Shown here piece by piece: positions 26,710 through 35,154 of a stretch of 64,000 nucleotides of DNA. The first letter of the stretch is position 1. Every line of letters starts with the position of its first letter. Both the position numbers and the translations under genes were made by a program. The DNA comes from Candidatus Ideonella esbjergensis. GTDB lineage: Bacteria > Pseudomonadota > Gammaproteobacteria > Burkholderiales > Burkholderiaceae_C. Location of the stretch: contig JADJLP010000007.1 in NCBI GenBank assembly GCA_016710065.1, positions 1 through 64,000 on the forward strand, in the 5' to 3' direction. The notes beneath the pieces were generated by a model. The model was not told the origin of the DNA. It did not search any database and saw only the letters and a program-made list of their open reading frames with translations.

Positions 26710-28748
26710 GCACCGTGGCCGCCTTGCCGCTGTCCACCTGGTCCCGGCGACGCAAGCTGGCGGCCGGTCTGTTCGGTGGCCTGCTGCTGATGGGGTTGGC
26801 ATTGGCCGCGCTGTACCTCTCTGCAGCCCTGTTCCTGCTGCTGAACAAGGCCGACCCACGCCAGGCCGGGCTCACCAGCACCCTGGACTACTGGGCCCTG
26901 TACGCCGATGACGACCGTCTGCGCGACAAGCTGCAGACCTCGCTGGCCGTGTCGTTCGGGGGCCTGCTGGTCGCGCTGCCTGGCGCCGTTTTCGTCGCGG
27001 CCCGTCCCCGCCGCCCGCTGCACGGCGACGCGCGCTTCGCCAGCCGGGCCGAGATCAGCCGCGCCGGCCTGCTGCCTCGCTCCGGTCAAGACCCGGGCCC
27101 CAGCATCCTGATCGGGCGCTACCGGGGCCGCTTTCTGGCGCTGCCCGGCCAGCTCTCCGTGATGCTCTCGGCCCCGACCCGCAGCGGCAAGGGCGTGGGC
27201 GTGGTCATCCCCAACCTGCTGAACTGGCCCGACTCGGCGGTGGTGCTGGACATCAAGGGCGAGAACTTCGAGATCACGGCCGGCTACCGGGCTCGCCACG
27301 GCCAGGCGGTCTATGCGTTTTCGCCCTTCGATGAACAGGCGCGCAGCCACCGCTGGAACCCGCTCACCACCGTGCGCACCAGCCCGCTGCACCGGGTCGG
27401 CGATCTGCTGGCCATTGGCCAGGTCTTCTTTCCCAACGATGGCTCGGGCACCTCGTCGGAAGCCTTCTTCAACGACCAGGCCCGCAACCTGTTCCTGGGC
27501 CTGGGCCTGGTGCTGCTGGAAACCCCCACCCTGCCACGCAGCATCGGCGAGTTGCTGCGCCAGTCCTCGGGCCAGGGCCGCACGCTCAAGGAGCACCTGG
27601 GCGCCTTGATCCGCGAGCGCCGGGAACAGGACGAGCCGCTGTCGGACGAGTGCGTGGACGCGCTGCAGCGACTGCTGTCCAACTCCGAGAACACCCTGTC
27701 CAGCATCGTCGCGACCTTCAATGCGCCGCTGACGATCTTTGCGGATGCCATCGTGGACGCGGCCACCAGCGCGGACGACTTCAAGCTGGAAAACCTGCGC
27801 CGGCACCGCATCTCCATCTATGTGCGCATCCCGCCGAACCGCCTGGCCAGCGCCCGGCCGCTGCTGAACCTGTTCTTCTCGCAGCTGGTCAGCCTCAACA
27901 CCCAGTGGCTGCCGGAACAGGACACCTCCTTGAAGCTGCAATGCCTGCTGGTACATGACGAGTTCACGGCCATGGGAAGGGTGGGCGTGATCTCGTCGGC
28001 TGCGGCCTTCCTGGCTGGCTACAACCTGCGCCTGCTCACGGTGGTGCAAGCCATGTCGCAGCTGGACGCGGTCTATGGCGACAAGGAGGCCCGGACGTTT
28101 GCGACCAACCACGGGCTGCAGATCCTCTATGCGCCGCGCGAGCAGCGCGACGCCGACGAGTACAGCGCCATGCTGGGGCATTTCACGGAGCGGGCCACCT
28201 CGCGCGGGCGCAGCCATTCCTACAGCCAGCACGGTCACAGCTCGGTCAGCCGCAACGAGAGTGAGCAGCGCCGCGCCCTGTTGCTGCCGCAGGAGTTCAA
28301 GGAGCTGGGCAGCGAACGCCTGGTGGTCATCGCCGAGAACTGCAAGCCCATCCTGGGCCAAAAGATCCGCTACCACCAGGAAGCGGTGTTCAAAGCACGC
28401 CTGCAAGCACCGCCGAGGGTCCCGCCGATGAACATGGCCCTGCATGTGGCCAGAGTGCAGCAGCGCTGGCGCGAGGAACCCGAGGATCTGCCACCCGGCC
28501 AGTCCATCGACGTGGCCGCCATGCTGCCGGACTGGCAAAGCCTGCCCGACCCCAAAACCTTGTCGCCCGAGGCGGCCGCCGACCTGTTGCTGGACGTCTT
28601 CCGGGAACCGGCTGCGCCGACCGCAGCGACTGAAGCGACCGATCCCGCCGGTGGAACGGTCGAGCCGGCCGTAGACGAGGACGGCGTCATCCAGGTGGCG
28701 GCCGGTCTCGATGTGGAACGTCTGGATTCGCCGGCCACGCCGGCCTGA
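26706..28748 (+). CDS. virD4: VirD4/TraG-family coupling protein
   Basis: 680 residues. Two N-terminal transmembrane helices (AAGLFGGLLLMGLALAALYL and VSFGGLLVALPGAVFV), then the TraG/TraD core: LHGDARFASRAEISRAGLL, Walker A LSAPTRSGKGVGVVIPNLLNWPDSAVVLDIKGENFEIT, and LKLQCLLVHDEFTAMGRVGVI (Walker B), followed by TTVVQAMSQLDAVYGDKEARTF-type sequence. It docks the relaxase-bound DNA to the VirB channel. A low-complexity acidic tail (about 130 residues) follows the core. A 631-codon opposite-strand ORF over the same span is a shadow of the GC-rich codons. Confidence 0.95.
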   Translation: MSTVAALPLSTWSRRRKLAAGLFGGLLLMGLALAALYLSAALFLLLNKADPRQAGLTSTLDYWALYADDDRLRDKLQTSLAVSFGGLLVALPGAVFVAARPRRPLHGDARFASRAEISRAGLLPRSGQDPGPSILIGRYRGRFLALPGQLSVMLSAPTRSGKGVGVVIPNLLNWPDSAVVLDIKGENFEITAGYRARHGQAVYAFSPFDEQARSHRWNPLTTVRTSPLHRVGDLLAIGQVFFPNDGSGTSSEAFFNDQARNLFLGLGLVLLETPTLPRSIGELLRQSSGQGRTLKEHLGALIRERREQDEPLSDECVDALQRLLSNSENTLSSIVATFNAPLTIFADAIVDAATSADDFKLENLRRHRISIYVRIPPNRLASARPLLNLFFSQLVSLNTQWLPEQDTSLKLQCLLVHDEFTAMGRVGVISSAAAFLAGYNLRLLTVVQAMSQLDAVYGDKEARTFATNHGLQILYAPREQRDADEYSAMLGHFTERATSRGRSHSYSQHGHSSVSRNESEQRRALLLPQEFKELGSERLVVIAENCKPILGQKIRYHQEAVFKARLQAPPRVPPMNMALHVARVQQRWREEPEDLPPGQSIDVAAMLPDWQSLPDPKTLSPEAAADLLLDVFREPAAPTAATEATDPAGGTVEPAVDEDGVIQVAAGLDVERLDSPATPA

Positions 28749-28768
28749 ACACGCGAAGGAGCGCCATC

Positions 28769-29452
28769 ATGCGTGCTGTCCTCCCCTGGCTGCCCTGGCT
28801 GTTGATCCTGGGTTCCTGCGGCTCGCCACCCAAGCCCCCCAGGGTCGATGAATCTCGCAAGCGGCCCGCCAACACCGCCATGGCCGTGGAGCTGCAAGGC
28901 TGCAAGGCCGACCTGCAGAACACGCGCATCCTGGCCCGCGAATCGGACCGGCGCGCCGAGACCGTGGTGGCGAACACGGAGCAGTGGTTGCAACGCCAGA
29001 GCGCCGCGTCGGTGCGGCAAACAGTGGCGGCGTCGGCCCAACCGGCCAATGCCGTCTACAGCGTGCGTTTCGGCTTCGCCAGCACCAAGGTCGATCTGCC
29101 CGCCGACACCGCCAGCGCCTTGATCGCGGCAGCCCACGCAGCGCCGCTGGTGCTGCTGCGAGGCCGCACCGATGGCGCCACGGATTCGCCGGCAGAAGGC
29201 CGCATCGCCCGGCAGCGCGCGCTGGCGGTGCGCGACTACCTGGTGGCGGCCGGCGTCAACCCGGCGCACATCCGGGCCACCTACCAACCTGTGGGTGACC
29301 ACGCCGCTGACAACGGCAGCGCCACCGGACGCGGGCTGAACCGCCGCGTTGAGGTCGAGGTCTACCGAGCCCTGCCCATCGCCATGGACAGCTCGGCGGT
29401 GGCCATGCCCGAACACGCCGTGACTTCCAACGTGGAAGTCGCCGGCTCCTGA
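28769..29452 (+). CDS. OmpA-domain lipoprotein of the transfer operon
   Basis: 227 residues. A lipoprotein signal peptide with lipobox LILGSC (Cys at residue 17) places it in a membrane, probably the outer one. A helical linker (ELQGCKADLQNTRILARESDRRAE) leads to an OmpA-C domain with peptidoglycan-binding pattern: FGFASTKVDLPADTASALIAA, RTDGATDSPAEGRIARQRALAVRDYLVAAGVNPAHI and LNRRVEVEVY. It may anchor the outer core complex and could take the place of VirB7, which is not otherwise seen. It is 20 nt from virD4. Confidence 0.8.
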   Translation: MRAVLPWLPWLLILGSCGSPPKPPRVDESRKRPANTAMAVELQGCKADLQNTRILARESDRRAETVVANTEQWLQRQSAASVRQTVAASAQPANAVYSVRFGFASTKVDLPADTASALIAAAHAAPLVLLRGRTDGATDSPAEGRIARQRALAVRDYLVAAGVNPAHIRATYQPVGDHAADNGSATGRGLNRRVEVEVYRALPIAMDSSAVAMPEHAVTSNVEVAGS

Positions 29453-29482
29453 ACGCCCCAGCACCCAGATCGCGAGGACCCC

Positions 29483-30634
29483 ATGGACAACGACGATGGA
29501 CCTGCACGCAAACCTGCCGGCCCCAAGGGCCACAGCGCCCTGCCCACCGGGCCAGGCGGGACGGTGGAACCGGTGGACCGCGTGGCGGTGGCCCGGGCGC
29601 TGTACCAGACCTTGGGCGACGAACCCGGCGAGCGCTATGAAATGCGCGACCCGCTGGCCGAGGTCACCTACCGCAGCCACAAGCTTTCGGACATCCTGCT
29701 CAAGGCCGAGCAACTGGGCAGCAACAAGTTCGTGTCCATCGACGCCCAGGGCCACCGGACCACCGTGCTCAAGGACCCGACCGGCTGGCACCGCGATCCG
29801 CAACCCGGACCGGTTCCAACGCCGGTCGCGCCACCGGACAAGCAGACAGAGCCGCCACGGACGTCCATGCCATCGACGCGTGCCACCGAGGGCCCAGTTT
29901 CACCTGTGTCGGAACCCAGCTTGGCGGTGGCACGCCTCGATGCCCAGGCCGAGCGCGAAGCCCTGGTGGCGAGGCTGGAAGCGGCCCTGGTCGAGCGCTA
30001 CCTGATCAAGCGGGCACCGGTGACGGTGGGCGACCTGACCGTGGGGCGTACCGAATACCGTTTCCGGGGCGACAGCTCGCGGGTGGCCTTCACCGAATCG
30101 ACCTACCGGCTGGCCACCGACACCAACAGCCCTTCGGTGGCGCGGTCCATGGTGGACGTGGCCCAGGCGCGCAATTGGAATGCGCTGCGGGTCTCGGGCA
30201 ACGAGGACTTCCGCCGCCTGGTCTGGCTGGAGGCGTCGGTGCGCGGCGTCAAGGCCCTGGGCTACGAGCCCAACCCGGCTGACCTCGAAGTCTTGAAGAA
30301 GGAACGTGAGTCACGCCAGGTCAATCGCATCGAACCCGAACGCTCAGGCACCGACACCGCCCTCCCCGCTTCAGACAAGTCCTCGGCCCGTGGCAGCGGG
30401 GGCCGCAAGGCAGTGCTGGTGGCCATCGAGGCCGTTCTCGTGGCCAAGCGGGTGCCCATCGCCCAGCGCGAAGCCATCATGGCCGCCGCCACCGAGAAGC
30501 TGGCCCATCGCACCCGCGAGGGCCAATCCTTCAAGGTCAAGGTCTATGACCAGGCCGCGCCCTCGCAGCGGCCCTTGATCACGCCCACGCCCGAAGTGCA
30601 GCGCAGCCGCGAGCGGGCGGCGCCCACGCGGTAG
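29483..30634 (+). CDS. LPD7-domain-like conjugation protein
   Basis: 383 residues. The central part, VDRVAVARALYQTLGDEPGERYEMRDPLAEVTYRSHKLSDILLKAEQLGSNKF and, from about residue 180, VGDLTVGRTEYRFRGDSSRVAFTESTYRLATDTNSPSVARSMVDVAQARNWNALRVSGNEDFRR, matches the pattern of the large polyvalent protein-associated (LPD7) domain, often fused to relaxases. No relaxase motifs are here; the relaxase is encoded at 44.8 kb. It may be a relaxosome or DNA-transfer accessory that was once the C-terminal part of a relaxase. A Ser/Pro-rich linker separates the two parts. Confidence 0.68.
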   Translation: MDNDDGPARKPAGPKGHSALPTGPGGTVEPVDRVAVARALYQTLGDEPGERYEMRDPLAEVTYRSHKLSDILLKAEQLGSNKFVSIDAQGHRTTVLKDPTGWHRDPQPGPVPTPVAPPDKQTEPPRTSMPSTRATEGPVSPVSEPSLAVARLDAQAEREALVARLEAALVERYLIKRAPVTVGDLTVGRTEYRFRGDSSRVAFTESTYRLATDTNSPSVARSMVDVAQARNWNALRVSGNEDFRRLVWLEASVRGVKALGYEPNPADLEVLKKERESRQVNRIEPERSGTDTALPASDKSSARGSGGRKAVLVAIEAVLVAKRVPIAQREAIMAAATEKLAHRTREGQSFKVKVYDQAAPSQRPLITPTPEVQRSRERAAPTR

Positions 30635-30641
30635 AGGCAGC

Positions 30642-31910
30642 GTGTTGACCCCAGCGACCGAGGCAGGCCCCAACTGGGGCCACGGGCTGTACCGGATCGG
30701 CAACCGGACGGTGGCGTTCGATGCGGCGGAATTTGCAGATGCGATCGCGGCGGCCCATGCGGACCACCGGCGCCCGCGCTGCCTGTGCCGGGTCGACGGG
30801 GTCGAGATGTATGTGGCGCGGCTGGGCGAGGGCTACATCGTCAAGCGCATGCCCAACACTGGCAGCCAGCACGCGCCCGATTGCCCGTCTTTCGAGCCTC
30901 CGGCAGAGTCTTCGGGCCTGGGCCAGGTGCTGGGCTCGGCCATCACCGAAGACCCGGCCACTGGCGAAACCACCCTGGAGCTCGACTTCTCAATGCTGAA
31001 GATCGCGGGGCGCTCGGCCATGCCACCCAGTGGTGGGGACAGCGACAGCGTGGCCAGCCATGGCACCAAGCTCTCGCTGCGAGGGCTCCTGCACTACCTG
31101 TGGGAACAGGCGGAACTGACCCGTTGGCAACCTGGGTTTGCTGGCAAGCGCAGCTGGGGCACGGTGCGCAGGCACCTGCTGATGGCCGCGGAAAACAAGT
31201 TCACTCGCGGCGATCCCCTGCGCTCGCGCCTCTATATCCCTGAGGTGTTTTCGGTGGAACAGCGCGACGCGATCTATGCCAGGCGCATGGCGCAGTGGTC
31301 GCAGGCCATCGCAGCACCAGGCAAGCCACAGCACCTGATGCTGCTGATCGCCGAGGTGAAGGAAATCGCGCCAGCACGCTTTGGGTACAAGGCCGTTGTG
31401 AAGCACGTGCCCGACCAAGCCTTTGCGCTGGATGAACCGCTCTACCGCCGCCTGGGACGGCGCTTTGAAGCGGAGCTGGCCTTGTGGGGCGCCGCAGATG
31501 ACATCCACCTACTTATGATCGCAACCTTCAGCATGGCGGCCGCAGGGATTCCAACCATCGTGGAGCTGTCACTGATGCCGGTAACCCGGCGGTGGTTGCC
31601 CGTCGAGGATGGCTTCGAAAAGCAGCTGATCGACAGGTTGGTCGCTGAGGATCGGTCCTTTGTGAAAGGGCTGCGCTACAACCTCGATGCCAGGAGTGCG
31701 GTGGCCTGCGCCACACTGACCGATTGCCATGGCTCGACACCCCTGCTGTTCGTGGCACCCGATTGGATTGAGGAGTTTGGAGGCGGCCTTCAGCTGTCTG
31801 ACCCCACGGCAGCGGTCTGGCTGTGGAGTCCATCTTGCGAGGCCATGCCCGCGCTGCCACCACGGCACCTCCACAGCAGCACCAGAGGGGCCGAGACCGC
31901 GCTCGAATGA
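30642..31910 (+). CDS. DUF1173-family ICE protein
   Basis: 422 residues with an N-terminal Cys-rich motif (RRPRCLCRVDGVEMYVARLGEGYIVKRMPNTGSQHAPDCPSFEPP), the hallmark of the DUF1173 family common on conjugative elements, followed by LSLRGLLHYLWEQAELTRWQPGFAGKRSWGTVRRHLLMAAEN. The paired cysteines suggest metal binding; biochemical role unknown. It is the last gene of the transfer operon. Its stop overlaps a possible ATG for the AbiEi gene (ATGA), but the AbiE operator and a GTG start come further on. Confidence 0.75.
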   Translation: MLTPATEAGPNWGHGLYRIGNRTVAFDAAEFADAIAAAHADHRRPRCLCRVDGVEMYVARLGEGYIVKRMPNTGSQHAPDCPSFEPPAESSGLGQVLGSAITEDPATGETTLELDFSMLKIAGRSAMPPSGGDSDSVASHGTKLSLRGLLHYLWEQAELTRWQPGFAGKRSWGTVRRHLLMAAENKFTRGDPLRSRLYIPEVFSVEQRDAIYARRMAQWSQAIAAPGKPQHLMLLIAEVKEIAPARFGYKAVVKHVPDQAFALDEPLYRRLGRRFEAELALWGAADDIHLLMIATFSMAAAGIPTIVELSLMPVTRRWLPVEDGFEKQLIDRLVAEDRSFVKGLRYNLDARSAVACATLTDCHGSTPLLFVAPDWIEEFGGGLQLSDPTAAVWLWSPSCEAMPALPPRHLHSSTRGAETALE

Positions 31911-31946
31911 CGATGAACCTGAATTTGCCTTCGACCACGCAGGAGT

Positions 31947-31993
31947 GGTATAAATCCTCGGATAGTTTTGATAATCAGCCGAGGATTCATACC
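31947..31993. promoter_or_regulatory. AbiE operator: 15-bp inverted repeat ending at the abiEi start
   Basis: GGTATAAATCCTCGG at 31947-31961 and CCGAGGATTCATACC at 31979-31993 (14 of 15 pair). The right arm contains the GAGG ribosome site of a GTG start at 31994. AbiEi antitoxins are known to repress their own promoters by binding inverted repeats; this site fits that role. Confidence 0.7.
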
Positions 31994-32617
31994 GTGCCCA
32001 CCCCTGACACCGCCACCCAGCGAAGCCAGGCGCTGGCGCTGCTCAAGCGGCGGGGAATGACGCGGCTGGCAGAGTTCAGCGCGGCCGGCATCACCGCCAC
32101 CACGGTCAGCCGCATGGAGCGGGCCGGCGAGCTTGTGCGCCTGGCCCGAGGGCTGTACCAACTGCCCGACACCGCGCTCGATGCACAGCAATCCCTGGCC
32201 GAAGTAGCGAGGCTGGTGCCCAAGGGGGTCATCTGCCTGGCCTCGGCACTGGCCTTCCACGGGCTCACTGACCAAATGCCACCCAAGGTCTGGGTCGCCA
32301 TCGGACGCAAGGACTGGCGGCCACGTTTGAACTATCCACCGATTCGGGTCGCCCGGTTCTCGGACGAACTGCTGCAACGGGGCGTTGAGCGCAAGAAGAT
32401 CGCCGGCGCGGTGGTGCCTGTGTTTGGTGTGGCCAGGACGGTGGCCGACCTGTTCCGTTACCGTCGGACCTTGGGCGACGTGCTGGCCATTGAAGGCCTG
32501 CGCCAGGCGCTGCGGCAGCGCAAGGCCACGCCTGCCGAACTCGCGCGCGAGGCGGAAGCTGCCGGCGTCTGGGGCACGATGGAGCCCTACCTGATGGCGC
32601 TGACCAGCGATGCCTGA
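31994..32617 (+). CDS. abiEi: AbiEi-family antitoxin
   Basis: 207 residues from GTG 31994. An N-terminal winged helix (RSQALALLKRRGMTRLAEFSAAGITATTVSRMERAGELVRLARGLYQLP) followed by the AbiEi C-terminal domain (VPKGVICLASALAFHGLTDQMPPKVWVAIGRKDW) matches AbiEi-type transcriptional antitoxins. GTG was chosen because the ribosome site and inverted repeat directly precede it; ATG 31907 or 31913 would give an N-terminus that crosses the operator. It overlaps the abiEii start by 8 nt. With the toxin gene broken, the antitoxin is now unpaired but intact. Confidence 0.85.
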   Translation: MPTPDTATQRSQALALLKRRGMTRLAEFSAAGITATTVSRMERAGELVRLARGLYQLPDTALDAQQSLAEVARLVPKGVICLASALAFHGLTDQMPPKVWVAIGRKDWRPRLNYPPIRVARFSDELLQRGVERKKIAGAVVPVFGVARTVADLFRYRRTLGDVLAIEGLRQALRQRKATPAELAREAEAAGVWGTMEPYLMALTSDA

Positions 32618-33134
32618 CCGGAAAGGCAACACCGGCGCCTCCGTGCGCCAACGTCTATTGAACCTGGCACATGCACGCGGCCAGCCCATGGACCTGCTGC
32701 TCACGCGTTATGCGCTGGAGCGGCTGCTACACCGCCTCAGCCTGTCATCACATCGGGAGCGCTTCGTGCTGAAGGGCGCCATGCTGTAGGCCACCTGGTT
32801 CGATGAGCCACACCGTGCGACCCGCGACGTGGACCTGCTGGGCTTTGGGGATGCCGCCGAAGATGTCTTGATCGGCACTTTCCGCGAAATCATGTTGATC
32901 GAGGTCGATGACGGGGTCACCTTCGATCTGAAAGGCCTGAAGATCGAGGCTATACGCGAAGAGCTGGCATATGGCGGGTCTCGTCTGCGCACCACCGCAT
33001 CACTGGCCGGTGCGCGCATCCCCATAACGGTGGACATTGGCTTTGGGGACGCTGTGGAGCCCGAGATCAAAGACGTCGACCTGCCCGTGCTGCTAGACAT
33101 GCCCGCACCGAACCTGCGCGCCTATCCGATCGAG
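32610..33134 (+). pseudogene. abiEii: AbiEii toxin, 5' part (nonsense codon, cut by IS66)
   Basis: AbiEii is a nucleotidyltransferase toxin. The part here reads PMDLLLTRYALERLLHRLSLSSHRERFVLKGAML, then TAG at 32787-32789, then ATWFDEPHRATRDVDLLGFGDAAEDVL, with the KGA-x-L and R-A-T-R-D-V-D-L catalytic blocks on either side of the stop. It runs to IAYPIE at 33134, where IS66 inserts; the 3' part resumes in frame at 38280. Two independent lesions show the toxin is dead. The order of the lesions is unknown. Confidence 0.85.
33127..33134. repeat. IS66 element A target-site duplication, left copy
   Basis: CGATCGAG at 33127-33134, directly repeated at 38272-38279. Eight-bp duplications are normal for the IS66 family, and the abiEii frame is restored when the element and one copy are removed. 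Confidence 0.92.
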
Positions 33135-33175
33135 GTAAGCGTCCGGTGAACCCGTCTTGACGACGGGCGGCCTGG

Positions 33176-34714
33176 TCAGTCAGCGGCGCCGGGTCGCAGC
33201 CAGCGGTGTGGCAGCAGTTCAGCGATGCGGCTGGCCGGTTGGGTTGGCAGCCGCTCCAGCACGTCGCGCAGGTAGGCATAGGGCTCGTGCCCGTTGAGCC
33301 GTGCCGAGTGCACCAGGCTCATGACGGCGGCGGCCCGCTTGCCCGCCCGCAGGCTTCCCGCGAAGAGCCAGTTGTTCCGGCCAATGGCGATGGGCCGGAT
33401 CTGGTTCTCGACCCAGTTGTTGTCGATGGGCAGATCGCCGTCGTCGATGAAGCGCACCAGTGCTGCCCAGCGGTTCAGGCTGTAGTCGATGGCTCGGGCT
33501 GTGGCTGAGCCGTCTGGCACCTTCTGGCGCTGCTGGGTGAGCCACTGACGCAGCGCATCGGCCACAGGTCGGGATCGCTGCTGTCGCAGTGCTTTACGCT
33601 GATGCGTTTTGGCGTCACATCCCTCGCGTTCGACCTCGTAGAGCTGGCCGAAGAACTTCAGCGCCTGCTCACCCACTTGGCTGCCATGGTTGGCCCAGAG
33701 CTCGTGGAACTTGCGCCGTGCATGCGCCATGCAGCCGGCCTCGGTCACGCCAAGCTCGAAGCAGGCCTTATAGCCGCTGAAGTCGTCGGTGACCAGGCTG
33801 CCCTGCCAGCCCGGGTTCTGTGGGTGGCCCTTCAGCCCCAGGAAGCTGCGCACATGCTGGCCACCGCGGCTCTCGGCGAAGTCGAACACCACGGCCTTGA
33901 CCGGGTTGAACTGCGTCGTGCAGTAGCTCCACAGGTAGGCCCGGTGTGTCTTGCCGTGGCCCGGCTTGAGCATGGCCACCGGCGTCTCGTCGGCGTGCAA
34001 CACGTTGGCCTTGCGCATCTCGGCCGCCAGCACGTCCACCAGCGGCTGCAACTGCACCCCGCACTCACCCACCCATTGGGCCAGGGTCGAACGGGCGATC
34101 GCCAAGCCTGCGCGCTCGAAGATCGCTTCCTGCCGGTACAGCGGCAAGTGATCGAGGTACTTGGCCACCAGCACCTGGGCCAGCAGCCCGGTAGTGGGTA
34201 GCCCCTTGTTGATGATGTGCGCCGGCACGGCGGCTTGAACAAGCTTCTCGCAGCAGGTGCAGACCCACTTGCCGCGCACATGGCGCTCCACGGCAAACAC
34301 GCCGGGCTGGTAGTCCAGCTTCTCGGCCACGTCCTCGCCAATGCGCTGCATGGCGTGGCCGCAGCCGCAGGTGGTGTTCTCGGGTTCGTGGCGGATCTCG
34401 CGGCGTGGCAGGTTGGCCGGGAGCTTCTCGCGCTTGGGCACCTGCTTGTCCTCGGGCGGCTTGCTCGGCGTCAGCGCTTCGATCTCGGCGGCCACAGCCG
34501 CCAGATCGGTGTCGAGGGTCTCCTCGATCAGGCTCTTCTGCTCGGGCGAGTAGGCCTCGGACTTGGCGGCGAACTTCAGCCGCTTGAGCACGGCGTTCTC
34601 GTGCGTGAGCTTGTCGATGGTGGCCTGCTTGAATTGCACCTCGCTGGCCAGCGTGCGCACGGCCGCGCGCAGTTGCTCTGGCGCCAGGGTGTCAAGGGTC
34701 TGCAGGTCGATCAC
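33176..34714 (-). CDS. tnpC: IS66 element A transposase TnpC
   Basis: 512 residues. A helical N-terminus (LRAAVRTLASEVQFKQATIDKLTHENAVLKRLKFAAKSEAY), a zinc-finger-like part (RHEPENTTCGCGHAMQRIGEDVAEKLDYQPG, then CTCCEKLVQA) and the catalytic domain LHADETPVAMLKPGHGKTHRAYLWSY with VTDDFSGYKACFELG, as in IS66 DDE enzymes. The end HPYAYLRDVLERLPTQPASRIAELLPHRW is family-typical. Uninterrupted, but its operon partner tnpB is broken by element B. Confidence 0.93.
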   Translation of the reverse strand: MIDLQTLDTLAPEQLRAAVRTLASEVQFKQATIDKLTHENAVLKRLKFAAKSEAYSPEQKSLIEETLDTDLAAVAAEIEALTPSKPPEDKQVPKREKLPANLPRREIRHEPENTTCGCGHAMQRIGEDVAEKLDYQPGVFAVERHVRGKWVCTCCEKLVQAAVPAHIINKGLPTTGLLAQVLVAKYLDHLPLYRQEAIFERAGLAIARSTLAQWVGECGVQLQPLVDVLAAEMRKANVLHADETPVAMLKPGHGKTHRAYLWSYCTTQFNPVKAVVFDFAESRGGQHVRSFLGLKGHPQNPGWQGSLVTDDFSGYKACFELGVTEAGCMAHARRKFHELWANHGSQVGEQALKFFGQLYEVEREGCDAKTHQRKALRQQRSRPVADALRQWLTQQRQKVPDGSATARAIDYSLNRWAALVRFIDDGDLPIDNNWVENQIRPIAIGRNNWLFAGSLRAGKRAAAVMSLVHSARLNGHEPYAYLRDVLERLPTQPASRIAELLPHRWLRPGAAD

Positions 34715-34794
34715 AGGCTGTGATCGTGCCGCAAGGGCTGCCGATGCACATCGGCAACTTCAGCAATTGCGCAGGCTGCAACTGGCCTTGTTGG

Positions 34795-35109
34795 CTACAA
34801 CACCGTGATGACTCCCGCCTCGCCCAGGCGTTGCCAGGGCAGGCCCAGCGCCAGGGCGTCGAACTGCAGCCGGGTGAGCGTCAGGGTCGTACCAGCGTCC
34901 TTGGGCCAGACGAACTTGCCGGCGTTGAGCCGCCGGGCTGCCAGCCACACGCCGATGCCGTCGTGCACCAGCACCTTCATGCGGTTGGCACGTCGGTTGG
35001 CGAACAGGTAGGCATGGTGGGGCCTGGCGGCACCGAAGACGTTGACGACACGGGCCAAGGCCGCTTCGGTGCCGGCACGCATGTCCAGGGGTTCAACGGC
35101 GAGCCACAC
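34795..35109 (-). pseudogene. tnpB: IS66 element A TnpB, C-terminal part (split by element B)
   Basis: IS66 ORF2 (TnpB) accessory protein. AVEPLDMRAGTEAALARVVNVFGAARPHHAYLFANRRANRMKVLVHDGIGVWLAARRL is typical. The start lies beyond element B: GTG 37834 begins IRVDAVWL, and the two parts join in frame (MIRVDAVWL + AVEPLDM) when element B and one duplicated AGCCACAC are removed, giving 110 residues. The start codon overlaps the tnpA stop. Confidence 0.88.
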
Positions 35110-35154
35110 GTGAGCGTCCAGCCGACCCACATTGACCTGCGGCCAGGCGCGTGA

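Noticed and set aside
26643..28538. 631-codon minus-strand ORF antisense to virD4
   Set aside because: virD4 has all family motifs on the plus strand; the antisense frame is open because of GC-rich codon bias and has no domain-like sequence.
29483..30634. Possibility that the LPD7-like protein is a relaxase
   Set aside because: No nucleophile-Tyr or His-triad motif; a proper MobP relaxase is encoded at 44762-45736.
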